From: Saprospiraceae bacterium
Lineage (GTDB): Bacteria; Bacteroidota; Bacteroidia; Chitinophagales; Saprospiraceae
Assembly: GCA_013214355.1 (NCBI GenBank)
Contig: JABSSL010000013.1
Location: 1 to 64,000 of the forward strand
Reading direction: 5' to 3'
DNA: 64,000 bases
The notes under the pieces were generated by a model that was not told the origin of the DNA, did no database searches, and saw nothing but the letters and a program-made list of their open reading frames with translations. Every line of letters begins with the position of its first letter. The first letter of the stretch is position 1. The position numbers and the translations under genes were made by a program. Of the stretch, positions 51,287 to 60,365 are shown piece by piece.

Positions 51287-53113
51287 CTAAGTTGTTATCT
51301 TTTCAACGCCCACTATTTGGTAAACTTTGCCATTGGACTTTGTTAGTATGTACAACTCTCCCTCTGCATCAACCCCTATTCGCAGCTCCACCCGTCTACT
51401 ACCGGTTACAGCAACTAAATCTGTTACTTCCCCACCAAAAGACACATCTAGACGATAAATTGGAGCTTGCTGGCCTGCCACTACATCGGCAATATTCGTG
51501 TAGAATAAGGTTCCAAGAGAAATATCACCAAAGATGTATTTCCCCTTTAGCTCCTCCACCGCTTCACCAGCATATACATAACCGCCAGAGACCGCACTTC
51601 CCTCATCATGATCATATTGAATAACCGGATCGGTATACTTTCCTTCATCTCCCTCAACGGGATAGACCAATTCGGGATTGGCATATACATCAAATAAGAA
51701 AGTTCCCTCTCGGTGGGGCCAACCATAATTCGCTCCGGCCTGCCCCAGGTTCACTTCCTCCAAGCTGTGCTGACCGATATTGGTAATCAACATTCTACCG
51801 GAACCCGTTTCATCCCAACTTATCCGGTGAGGATTCCGGAATCCATAAGCCCAAATTTCAGGTAGAGCCTTTGGCGTATTGACAAAGGGATTGTCAGCAG
51901 GAATTCCATACTTCCCATTGCGGCTATCTCTACCTAAGGGATCAATCCGAATTACCGAACCCCAGATATGTTCGATATTGTCACAAAGGGAAGGAAGTCT
52001 CTTCAAGGCCAAGCTAGCATCCCCAATTCCTAGATACAACTTACCATATTCCTGGCTACCAGGTGTGGCTAGAGGATTAAAGTTTAGTTCTTGAAAGGTG
52101 TGGGCACCTGAAGCCATATCTACTCTCAATACCTCCCTCTTTGTTCCAGAAAAAATAGAACTAGCAGGGTCGTCTGCTTTCCATTCTAGTAATACAAACT
52201 GTAGGGCAATTTTAATGGAGTCAGGTACTGTGTAATCAGCAGCTGCACTTCCAGCTTTTTCGCTATGGGTCGTGTAGAATAGACCGTTCGTCTCAAAATC
52301 AGGATGAAAAGCCCAACTGGCTAAACCGGATCCTTTACCGGGGTTATCCACAAATTGCGGCAGCTCTGCGGCAGCATCTAGATAAACGGAAAGCGTCCGA
52401 TCCTTTTTTATTTCAAATAGTTTACCGCGCAGATCATGGATAAAAACACGACCTCCAGGAATGGGTTCCATTTGGTTGATTCGGGATACCGGAGTCACTT
52501 CAGAACTTGGAGGGATCTCCAGGTATTCTTCAAGCTGCAAACTTAAACCGGAGGAGGGAATTTTCTCCGCAACGGGATTTAATAGTCCTCCTGGCCGGTT
52601 ATTGGTATTGCGTTTTTCTCCCTCCGAGAATTTATGGATAAAGCCCAAAAGGTCTTCTAAATCCTCGTCTCCCAGCATGGCAAAAGGCGGCATATATTGC
52701 TTGTACTTGGCAAAAAGTTCTTTTGATCTCGGGTCACCTTTCTCTATCATTTCTGGCGGGTTCTTAATAAAAGCCACCAACCAATCTTTTTCTACTTCTG
52801 AAGTCACCCCACTCAGATTTGGGCCTATCCCATTTTCTGCAAAGCTATGACAGCTGGCACAATGTAAATTGAACAACTGCATTCCGCGTTGGATAACCAT
52901 TTCCCCCGTGGAGTACTCGCCTTTCGGCTTGGCACTAGCCTGTGCTGTTTCCACATCAGAACCTGGTGCACAACTGGGTAAAAGTATAAAACTGAATATA
53001 GAAAGTAAGGCAGGGATCAGTAGATGAAATTGAGAAAGGCGTCCTTGGCTTCTTGAGAAATTAGCATAATGATTACTTCCCCACAGCGGGTGCTGTGACA
53101 CTTGTCGTCGCAT
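51287..53113 (-). CDS. Lipoprotein with cytochrome c and PQQ-type sugar dehydrogenase domains
   Basis: A 608-residue exported fusion. A lipobox Cys48 (FILLPSC) follows a basic N-terminus. A c-type cytochrome domain has the haem motif CASCH (C85, C88, H89) and an axial-Met candidate in YMPPF. The second part is a six-bladed beta-propeller like soluble glucose/sorbosone dehydrogenases (GLASWAFHPDFETNGLFY, WAYGFRNPHRISWD, DVYANPELVYPVEGDEG). This family oxidises sugars or sugar alcohols with PQQ or a related cofactor and passes electrons to cytochromes, here built into the same chain. It would act on the outer face of a membrane. Confidence 0.9.
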   Translation of the reverse strand: MRRQVSQHPLWGSNHYANFSRSQGRLSQFHLLIPALLSIFSFILLPSCAPGSDVETAQASAKPKGEYSTGEMVIQRGMQLFNLHCASCHSFAENGIGPNLSGVTSEVEKDWLVAFIKNPPEMIEKGDPRSKELFAKYKQYMPPFAMLGDEDLEDLLGFIHKFSEGEKRNTNNRPGGLLNPVAEKIPSSGLSLQLEEYLEIPPSSEVTPVSRINQMEPIPGGRVFIHDLRGKLFEIKKDRTLSVYLDAAAELPQFVDNPGKGSGLASWAFHPDFETNGLFYTTHSEKAGSAAADYTVPDSIKIALQFVLLEWKADDPASSIFSGTKREVLRVDMASGAHTFQELNFNPLATPGSQEYGKLYLGIGDASLALKRLPSLCDNIEHIWGSVIRIDPLGRDSRNGKYGIPADNPFVNTPKALPEIWAYGFRNPHRISWDETGSGRMLITNIGQHSLEEVNLGQAGANYGWPHREGTFLFDVYANPELVYPVEGDEGKYTDPVIQYDHDEGSAVSGGYVYAGEAVEELKGKYIFGDISLGTLFYTNIADVVAGQQAPIYRLDVSFGGEVTDLVAVTGSRRVELRIGVDAEGELYILTKSNGKVYQIVGVEKITT

Positions 53114-53339
53114 ATTGAATGGTTTTTCGTTTTTAACTTCTTGTACGAATGACGATTTATCTTTACGCCAGTGAAATTACAGACTTATCTCCTAAAACAC
53201 CCTATTTATTAACCTTTATGCACTTTTTAGACACCGACAATAGACGATAACCGTAGCTCGGGTTCTGTACACCCTTCATAAACCAATCAATTACTTAAAG
53301 GAACTCAACCAAGAGTTGCGTTTTGATAGATTACGATAA

Positions 53340-54212
53340 TCACGTTTTTTTAAAGGACACTTCCGTACCATTCGGGGCAATCCTCTTTACTCGCGCCTCA
53401 TTTCCAGTAGAAAACTCCAGCACCCATAGGCTTCCATCGGAAGCAACTAATCCTCCGGAAGGAGACCAGCTGCCCTTTGACTGATAAATGGTCTCGCTTG
53501 TCCCGTCGGGACTAATCCTTTTGATCTTTTTGCCACCAAAAAGCGCCACATAAACCCTATGTTGTAGATCCGTCCAAACGCCCATTACATAATGGCGGTC
53601 CCGAACAAAGCTAAACAGCGGTTTTCCTTCCTTTAGATTGGCTGAAAGGATAGTCACTTCCCCATTATTGGTCACTCGTTTTAGTTGTAGATGATCCACA
53701 ACATAAACTTCACCTATTCTACCCGGTACATGAAGCCAGCGGATATCATTAAACTTATGGGCAGAATGCCTTTGGACCTTACCAAAGGCACTAGTCCTAT
53801 TTAGCATTTCTCCATCATCAGCTTTCTCCGACCAGTAGCTTGCACCTTCTACATCCCTTCGTAGACTATTATCCTTAGGAAAACCTTCGGAATCTTCGAC
53901 CACTTTTTCAAAGCTTCCGTCGCTCGACAAACACCAGATAAAGTGTCCCCATTTATCCGTAGCCTCACCTTCATACCAGATGTGCTCACCATACAGATTA
54001 TCTGCCTCGTCTACAAACAATTCGTGGGTGTGAACATCTTGTACTGCAATGGTATGTTCTCCAGTGGGAGTGATTTTCCAGACGTGGGTAAGATCGGTGT
54101 AAAAAACATTTCCTTGACTATCCATAACAATCCCAATTCCGGGATGAGCAGATAGAGGGACGATAGAAGAGAAAGAGAGCCCCAACAAGAGATAGAGGAT
54201 TTTTCTATACAT
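53340..54212 (-). CDS. Secreted NHL/SMP-30-like beta-propeller protein
   Basis: A 290-residue protein with a signal peptide (ILYLLLGLSFSSIVPLSAH) and repeated propeller blades such as GIVMDSQGNVFYTDLTHVWKITPTG, WTDLQHRVYVALFGGKKIKRISPDG, and GLVASDGSLWVLEFSTG. The fold resembles NHL or SMP-30/gluconolactonase-like propellers. No catalytic set for lactonase was identified. The start is placed at ATG 54212 as the 27 residues upstream look unlike a signal. It lies downstream of the dehydrogenase gene's start, in the same direction, and may relate to sugar sensing or binding. Confidence 0.8.
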   Translation of the reverse strand: MYRKILYLLLGLSFSSIVPLSAHPGIGIVMDSQGNVFYTDLTHVWKITPTGEHTIAVQDVHTHELFVDEADNLYGEHIWYEGEATDKWGHFIWCLSSDGSFEKVVEDSEGFPKDNSLRRDVEGASYWSEKADDGEMLNRTSAFGKVQRHSAHKFNDIRWLHVPGRIGEVYVVDHLQLKRVTNNGEVTILSANLKEGKPLFSFVRDRHYVMGVWTDLQHRVYVALFGGKKIKRISPDGTSETIYQSKGSWSPSGGLVASDGSLWVLEFSTGNEARVKRIAPNGTEVSFKKT

Positions 54213-54387
54213 ACTTTTCTTTTTACTGGAAGGCCTGATTGTTTCCAATAAAAGTAGACAACAGATCGATCCCGTATAGAAAAAGGATACCAACTACGAG
54301 TAAGGGTAGCGTAATTACTGATATCGGACTAGCAAAAGAAATGGTTGGACTGAATAGTGGCGTGATACAAGATGGAAAGAATGCCGA

Positions 54388-56214
54388 CTAATCCAACTTA
54401 GGTATTTCAATAAAGAATTGCGTGCCTTTACCAGGTGCACTTTCGATATTCCACTTGCCGTTAATATTTTCTAGGCGAGATGTGATATTCCGTATTCCGT
54501 ATCCATTGGTCATTTGTCCTACTTCAAAACCAGCACCATCATCGCTGACGGTTAACAAGATATTGTCGCCATCTTCCGAAATACTAATCCAACCATTATC
54601 TGCATCTGCATGCTTCAAGATGTTATTGATCATCTCCATGATGATGTTATAGATATGATAGCTGAGAGAGCCAAAATCGAAGTCTGGTCCTGTATTAACG
54701 AGTAGTTGAAAACTTGTTTTATTATTCTGCTTCAGTTGGGTTAGCAAACTCTGCAAAGCAGCAATCAAGCCGATGGCCTCGACCTTTTCTGGCATTAAAT
54801 TATGGGATATCAAGCGTACGTCCTCATAAACATCGTCAACTAAGACCAGCGTCTTGTCCAAGATACCTTGGGCCTTTTCACCCACGGTAGGGCCGACGGC
54901 TTCCAATTGCCAACGGATAGCGGCAATCTTTGTGTTCAAGTTGTCATGCAATTCCACGGCCATCCGTTTTCGTTCTAGGTTTTGCCCTTTCAATTGAGCT
55001 AGTAAAACTTCTTTATTTTTCTGTTCTAACTCTTTATTCTTTTTACGTAACCTCCAATTTAGGATCGTGATAAATCCCAGCAAAAGGCCTGCCACTAGGA
55101 TAATCCAGAAGAAGAAATCACGCGTCTGCTGTAAGTTCTCATTTTGTAAACGCGTAATTTCTTCTTCCTTCTTTTTACTTTCCAATTGTGCTTCCAAAGC
55201 TGCATAGCGATTGCTAGCTTGCTGCTTCTTCATGCTGTCCTGAGCCACAATGTACTGCTCATAATAATTCAGCGCATTTTCGTAGTCCCCTAAGGCCTTG
55301 TAGGTATAGTAAAGCTGCCAATCTGCCCTGGAAGCAAATTCAATCCAACCAGAGGCAACTGCATATTGATAGGCTTCCAATTTAAGTTGCAGGGATTCCT
55401 GGTGCCGATCTTGTTCATCCAGCACTTCTGCCCTATCGAAAAACAAGGCATAAATCACCCCATAATTTCCGCTTTTCTCGGCTTCCTCCAAAGATTTCCT
55501 AAAGTATTGCTCCGACCGCTCCTTTTGTCCTAATCGTAAAAAGACATTAGCTAAGCCATGATCATTATCAGACCTGAAGTAGCTGTCAAAATTATATTTA
55601 TCGATGAATGAATCCGCCGCTACATAGTAGTGCAAGGCAGAGTCAAACCGCTCTTGCTGATAGGCACTGTAATAGTAATAATCTCCAAAAAAGTCCAAGG
55701 CTACCAATTGATTCTTAAGCTGTCCTGATCGCTTGGCATATTCATATCCTTCCCGAATTGTTTCCAGCGCCTGTTGATGATATCCCGTATGTAATAAAAT
55801 AAAGCCTGCCCCCACTAGAGAGGTCGATAGATCCTGATAATCCGCCCCAGCAAGTCGCAAGGTATCCACCGCCTGATGATAGAATTTAAGCGCCTGGTCC
55901 ATATTACCTTGGACGTCGTAATAGCGACCCTGGGCATTCCTTAAGACCCCCTCAGCTTTGGCCCAAGTAGAGCTTTTTGCCAATTGAATCAATGTGTCTA
56001 AAAGCAGTTCTGAGTCTTCGTATCTTTCATTGATTCGGTAGACGGCATAAGCTGCGTAAGCTCTCACCGATTGTGAATCTCGTTCTGCGGCAGCCTCCAA
56101 TTGTAGGCTTTCCTGATAGTTTTGATACAGACCAATCCAGCCTTGTGTTTTTCCCGCGATGGGAAGGAAAAACAGAATCAAGAAGGGGATCAGATTAATT
56201 CTAGTGCAATTCAA
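54388..56214 (-). CDS. TPR-containing NarL-type sensor histidine kinase
   Basis: A 608-residue kinase with a signal-like N-terminus, a large periplasmic or extracytoplasmic TPR region (about residues 35-330), a coiled-coil, one membrane segment (367-385), and a HisKA_3 domain with phosphoacceptor His423 in AVELHDN. The ATPase part has MEMINNILKHAD, DDGAGFE and YGIRNITSRLENI. This is the common Bacteroidota two-component sensor paired with NarL/LuxR regulators. The gene start overlaps the regulator stop by 4 bp. It probably reads protein or peptide signals in the envelope, relevant to the Ser/Thr kinase cluster just upstream. Confidence 0.93.
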   Translation of the reverse strand: MNCTRINLIPFLILFFLPIAGKTQGWIGLYQNYQESLQLEAAAERDSQSVRAYAAYAVYRINERYEDSELLLDTLIQLAKSSTWAKAEGVLRNAQGRYYDVQGNMDQALKFYHQAVDTLRLAGADYQDLSTSLVGAGFILLHTGYHQQALETIREGYEYAKRSGQLKNQLVALDFFGDYYYYSAYQQERFDSALHYYVAADSFIDKYNFDSYFRSDNDHGLANVFLRLGQKERSEQYFRKSLEEAEKSGNYGVIYALFFDRAEVLDEQDRHQESLQLKLEAYQYAVASGWIEFASRADWQLYYTYKALGDYENALNYYEQYIVAQDSMKKQQASNRYAALEAQLESKKKEEEITRLQNENLQQTRDFFFWIILVAGLLLGFITILNWRLRKKNKELEQKNKEVLLAQLKGQNLERKRMAVELHDNLNTKIAAIRWQLEAVGPTVGEKAQGILDKTLVLVDDVYEDVRLISHNLMPEKVEAIGLIAALQSLLTQLKQNNKTSFQLLVNTGPDFDFGSLSYHIYNIIMEMINNILKHADADNGWISISEDGDNILLTVSDDGAGFEVGQMTNGYGIRNITSRLENINGKWNIESAPGKGTQFFIEIPKLD

Positions 56215-56849
56215 ATCAACTTGTATTTAAGGGCAAATTTGACCAGGCCGATGGCATTCTTTACATCCAGTTTTTTGAAAATGTTATGCCGGTGCGTTTC
56301 TACCGTCCCCTGACTAATGAATAACTCCTCTGCAATTTCCGCAGACGAATATTCTCGTACAATCAGCTTAATGATCTCTAGTTCTCTTTTGGTCAGGTGT
56401 TTGATCTTTTCAAATTGATCATCTCCTTCTTTGGTGGATAGTAACGTCCGCATTACTTCTTGGCTAAAGTGCAACTGACCTGCTGCTATTGTCCGAATGG
56501 CATTTTCCAGTTCTACACGTCCCGCTTTTTTCATCACGTAACCAGATATTCCCGCCTTAAAAGCATCCTGAATACGATCCCCTTGATCGTTGACGGTGAG
56601 CATGAGGATTTTCATATCGGGATACTTTTCCTTGATCTGAAAACTCAACTCAATCCCATTCATGTAGGGCATGCTCATATCCGTAATCAAGATGTCTACC
56701 TCTTTCTCTCCCAGCAATTCCAAGACTTTTCTACTATCATTGACAGTGGCCACCAAATCTATCCCGTCCATAAGATCAAAGAGCAGCCCTAAACTATCTA
56801 GAATGATCTGATGATCATCCACTAGCATTATCCGAATGGACTCTGACAT
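56211..56849 (-). CDS. NarL/LuxR-family response regulator
   Basis: A 212-residue regulator with an N-terminal receiver domain (phosphoacceptor D57 in ILITDMSMP, Lys in VMKKAG) and a C-terminal LuxR HTH (LTKRELEIIKLIVREYSSAEIAEELFISQGTVETHRHNIFKKL). It is the cognate partner of the TPR kinase, whose start codon overlaps its stop. It begins 12 bp after the outer-membrane barrel stop, so it belongs to the same transcription unit. Target genes are unknown; autoregulation of the cluster is likely. Confidence 0.95.
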   Translation of the reverse strand: MSESIRIMLVDDHQIILDSLGLLFDLMDGIDLVATVNDSRKVLELLGEKEVDILITDMSMPYMNGIELSFQIKEKYPDMKILMLTVNDQGDRIQDAFKAGISGYVMKKAGRVELENAIRTIAAGQLHFSQEVMRTLLSTKEGDDQFEKIKHLTKRELEIIKLIVREYSSAEIAEELFISQGTVETHRHNIFKKLDVKNAIGLVKFALKYKLI

Positions 56850-56861
56850 AAAAATCTCTGT

Positions 56862-57494
56862 TTATTCGAAAAAGTAGGTTAAGCCAAAGTGGAACCTAAC
56901 CGTTGTAAAATCCAGTGTCTCACCTAAATCGCCCACATCAGTTCCTGAAAGGGAGGTTGAACCGAAGTTACCGAATCCGATTCTGCCGTCCGCATTAAAA
57001 CTGAGATTCGGAATGATAAATATATGGAATCCACCACCGACAGCAGCGCCCACACCACTACTTTTTAGCTCAAACAATGTGTTTCCATCGAAGGTGATAG
57101 GATCAATGAGTAAGTTATTAAAGGAAATAGCCCCTTCCAGAAAGGGTCGGAACCAACGCAGGGTAGCACCAAAATTATAACGACCACCTACATCAACGGT
57201 AGTCAATTGATAGTCATCCCAATCCAATTCCTGGACAAAGCCAACTTTGCTATAGGAAAATAACACTTCAATATTCTGGTTGATCCCATAAGCAGCCTTC
57301 AAACTGTAACCGACACCGGAAGGTTCGATGTCATCCAAGTCCCCCATAAAGGTACTTTCGGAGTTCCAACTTCCCAGCACCAAACTCACATTAGCAGAAA
57401 AGCCTTTGGTGGAGGATTTTATATCTTGAGCAGCCAGCTGCCAATTTAAGACTAGTACTAACACAAAACCGAGGTAATACTTTGTATAATTCAT
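56862..57494 (-). CDS. Outer-membrane beta-barrel protein
   Basis: A 210-residue exported protein: signal peptide (YYLGFVLVLVLNWQLAAQ) and many alternating beta strands such as YGINQNIEVLFSYSKVGF, YNFGATLRWFRPFLEGAI and GGGFHIFIIPNLSFNADGRIGFG, ending with the aromatic VRFHFGLTYFFE expected of OmpA/OprF-like barrels. It lies between the Ser/Thr kinase and the response regulator in the co-directional cluster, with 51 and 12 bp spacers, so it may be the sensed or regulated envelope component. Function unknown. Confidence 0.85.
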   Translation of the reverse strand: MNYTKYYLGFVLVLVLNWQLAAQDIKSSTKGFSANVSLVLGSWNSESTFMGDLDDIEPSGVGYSLKAAYGINQNIEVLFSYSKVGFVQELDWDDYQLTTVDVGGRYNFGATLRWFRPFLEGAISFNNLLIDPITFDGNTLFELKSSGVGAAVGGGFHIFIIPNLSFNADGRIGFGNFGSTSLSGTDVGDLGETLDFTTVRFHFGLTYFFE

Positions 57495-57545
57495 GATTGA
57501 TAAGTTATGATTCTTAATAGATCCTACACCTTTAGCGGTAGATCT

Positions 57546-59399
57546 TCAGAAAGATTTGTTAAGTGTAATGTTGGTAGATTTCAATTTGATGCGGTTCAAT
57601 TGACTTCCTCGCTTAAATTCCACCAGATCTTTGGATAGATTACTGTATTCCGGGTAAGAAATCGTTAACCATTGGCCATTGATCGCCTGTACAGATTGAA
57701 GATTAATGGCTAAAAATGCTCGTTTTTTTCCTTGGGCACGACGAACCTTTTTCACCGTAGCCTTGACTTTTGCTCCTCTAGGGATGATCAAGTGGTCACC
57801 TTGGTAGATATCGGTGCTTGTGCTTAGATATACGCTTTGCCCTTCGTAGTTCTTCTCACTGGAGACCGTCTCAGCAAAAGTGGCAGAAAGGAACATATCC
57901 GGGATTCGGATCTTCACCGCTTCTCCTGCACTTCGACGTGCTCGATTGTCTGGAGATTCAATTTGACGCGGTACCATTTCTTTTTGGACCGGTGCTTCTT
58001 CCGCAAGGGTCGTTGTAGATTTAGTCGATGGCTTCTCAACAATCTGTTCAGGTTTTGATTCTTTCTTTTGGGGCACTTCCTTCTTCTTTTGTTCCTGCAC
58101 ACCCGACCGTTTCTTGCTTGTAGAATTGTTTGAATTGCTTTTCTTGTTCGTTGTCTTTTTCGCCTTGGTCGATGACTTTTTCTCTGCTTGTTTTTCTGAC
58201 TCTCCCTCGGCGATAGTCGGCTCCTCCTCAAAGCGTTCCAAAAATTCAATAGTACGACCTTCAGGCTGCCCCAATTGAGAAGAATTGACGGGCGTAAGAT
58301 CAGCAAGCACCTCCTCTTTTTCTCCCTCCAATTCCAGGGTAGAAGGAGCATTCTTATCTACTACTATGCCCCCTTGCTCCTTATCTCCACCTCCTCTCCG
58401 ACCAATTACAACAATCAGTAGGCATAAAAGCAAGGCCCCAGCCAATATTCTAAGATCTAGATCAAAGGGTAGTTGGATAGCTTTGAGCTGTGGAAACTTT
58501 GGAAGGCTGAATTGCACAGGCAAAGCCATCCGTGAATTTGAGCTAGGTTTTTGATGTTCTATCTTCTCCACAATCAAGCGGGTATCCACTTTCCCTGTCC
58601 GATAATGTTGTTCCAAATCATGGATAACTTCTTGGGTAGATTGGTAGCGTTTGTTTGGGTCTTTGTGTATTAGCTTTTTGATGATTTGAAGTAGGCGTTT
58701 ATTGGCCCCAGGAATCTGCACCTTCGCCTTCTCGTGCGCAATCTGATACATCAAGGCAGCCTCGGTTTCTCCAGAAAACAAAGATTGCCCACTTAACATT
58801 TCGTAAAACATAACGCCTACAGCGTACAAGTCTGAAGCTTTCGATGGAGCACCTCCTTTCACCAATTCCGGAGAGAGATACTCCAAAGTGCCAATTACGC
58901 TGTTCTGTCTCGTCATTCGCTCCGTATTCTCTAGCCGAGCAATACCAAAGTCCATTAGCTTTACGAAGCCGCGATGCGTGATCATTATGTTACCGGGCTT
59001 CAAATCTCGATGCATAATGCCCAACTCATGGGCCGCGCCCAAACCTTCTAGCACTTGCAGAATAATCTTAGCCGCTTCCGTTTCAGGCAATCGCCCCTGC
59101 AGTTTCAGCATATCATCCAATGCCTGACCATTCACAAACTCCATTATAATGAAATGGGTATCATCCGCAGCTTGAAAATTGAACAAGGTAGCTACATTGG
59201 GATGTGAGATTCTGGCGGATAAGTGGGCTTCATTGCGAAAACGCTTAAAGCTGTCGGGATTGCTCACCAAAAATGGATGCAGCATTTTGATCGCCACTGT
59301 CCGATTCAAGTGTAGGTCGGTAGCTTTGTAGACTGTTCCCATCCCGCCTTCACCGATCCGTTCATTGATATGGAAATTGGATAGTTTTCGACCAATCAT
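57546..59399 (-). CDS. Membrane Ser/Thr protein kinase (Hanks type) with extracytoplasmic domain
   Basis: A 617-residue kinase. The catalytic domain (about residues 8-270) has the Gly loop GEGGMGTVY, Lys38 in AIKML, H130-R131-D132 (HRDLKPGN), and D150-F151-G152, all intact. A membrane helix is near 317-333. A low-complexity Lys/Ser/Gln-rich tether follows, then a C-terminal beta domain (about 505-617; RIPRGAKVKATVKKV, ISYPEYSNL) that I do not recognise as PASTA; it resembles the beta regions of TraB/VirB10-like proteins. Its start overlaps the PP2C stop by 4 bp. It probably phosphorylates envelope-associated targets including the FHA protein encoded upstream. Confidence 0.93.
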   Translation of the reverse strand: MIGRKLSNFHINERIGEGGMGTVYKATDLHLNRTVAIKMLHPFLVSNPDSFKRFRNEAHLSARISHPNVATLFNFQAADDTHFIIMEFVNGQALDDMLKLQGRLPETEAAKIILQVLEGLGAAHELGIMHRDLKPGNIMITHRGFVKLMDFGIARLENTERMTRQNSVIGTLEYLSPELVKGGAPSKASDLYAVGVMFYEMLSGQSLFSGETEAALMYQIAHEKAKVQIPGANKRLLQIIKKLIHKDPNKRYQSTQEVIHDLEQHYRTGKVDTRLIVEKIEHQKPSSNSRMALPVQFSLPKFPQLKAIQLPFDLDLRILAGALLLCLLIVVIGRRGGGDKEQGGIVVDKNAPSTLELEGEKEEVLADLTPVNSSQLGQPEGRTIEFLERFEEEPTIAEGESEKQAEKKSSTKAKKTTNKKSNSNNSTSKKRSGVQEQKKKEVPQKKESKPEQIVEKPSTKSTTTLAEEAPVQKEMVPRQIESPDNRARRSAGEAVKIRIPDMFLSATFAETVSSEKNYEGQSVYLSTSTDIYQGDHLIIPRGAKVKATVKKVRRAQGKKRAFLAINLQSVQAINGQWLTISYPEYSNLSKDLVEFKRGSQLNRIKLKSTNITLNKSF

Positions 59400-60256
59400 G
59401 ATATTCTTATCTTTTGCGTAGGATTATTCGCTTGGTTTAGATCTGTTTGGAAGGTCTCGACAATGAGTACCGAAATGTTGTCATGCCCCCCTCTTTGTTT
59501 AGCCAAATCAATCAAGGACTGAGAGGCTTGACTCATCTTATTGTGAGTAAGGATATGCTTCAGCTCCTCCTCTTTCACATACTCATATAAGCCATCGCTA
59601 CAAATCACCAGTCTATCTCCGACCTCAAATCGTAGCTTGTGTTTTAGAAAGTCCGCTTGTAACTTTGGTGAGGTCCCCATCGCTCTTGTAACCACGTTGC
59701 GTTGAGGATGACTTAAGCTTTCCTCCTCCGTAATCTGGCCGGTGTCTAAAAGATGCTGTACTAAGGTGTGATCATTGGATAACTGTATCACCTGATCTCC
59801 TTTCAATAAATAGGCTCTGCTATCTCCCACGTGGCCCAGATAGATTTCATCTTGTAAAAGAACCACTCCCGTACAAGTGGTACCCATCCCTTTAAACCGA
59901 GGATCTCTGGCGGCCCGCTGATAAATAGCTTTATTGGCTTTTTCGAAGGATTTTCGTAGCGCAGATTCAATGTTATTGTTAGCATCAAAGTAGGTTCTGC
60001 TAATAATATCCGTAGCCATTTTTGAGGCCAACTCTCCATAGCTATAGCCTCCCATCCCATCCGCCACCAGTGCCAGACAACCATGACTAGCCCTAGTTTT
60101 AAGATCAAAGGGACGGATAAATACGAGGTGATCCTCATTATTGTCCCGTACAGAACCTACATCCGTGAGCGCTACCGCTCGATAATCAATTGCGATTGGA
60201 GCTTGGTTTTTCGGGCGAGGTTCGGGTTTCTGTCTCTTCAGGAATGAAAATGCCAT
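59396..60256 (-). CDS. PP2C-family Ser/Thr protein phosphatase
   Basis: A 286-residue PPM/PP2C phosphatase. Metal-binding motifs are DVGSVRDNNEDH, VADGMGGYSYGE, HVGDSRAYL, CSDGLYEY and GGHDNISVLI, with all expected Asp residues. It lacks a membrane segment, so it is cytoplasmic. It overlaps the Ser/Thr kinase gene and would reverse its phosphorylation, forming a phosphoswitch. It starts 109 bp after the FHA-protease gene stop; the three likely form one signalling operon with the downstream genes. Confidence 0.95.
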   Translation of the reverse strand: MAFSFLKRQKPEPRPKNQAPIAIDYRAVALTDVGSVRDNNEDHLVFIRPFDLKTRASHGCLALVADGMGGYSYGELASKMATDIISRTYFDANNNIESALRKSFEKANKAIYQRAARDPRFKGMGTTCTGVVLLQDEIYLGHVGDSRAYLLKGDQVIQLSNDHTLVQHLLDTGQITEEESLSHPQRNVVTRAMGTSPKLQADFLKHKLRFEVGDRLVICSDGLYEYVKEEELKHILTHNKMSQASQSLIDLAKQRGGHDNISVLIVETFQTDLNQANNPTQKIRIS

Positions 60257-60365
60257 AGCCGGAGAATATTTTGTTTGAATGAATTCCTTGGATTTGTAAG
60301 GTGTTTCGGAAGAAGTTATGTCTCAGCTTATATTTTCGCTGAAACATAACTTCAACTGTTTCGAT

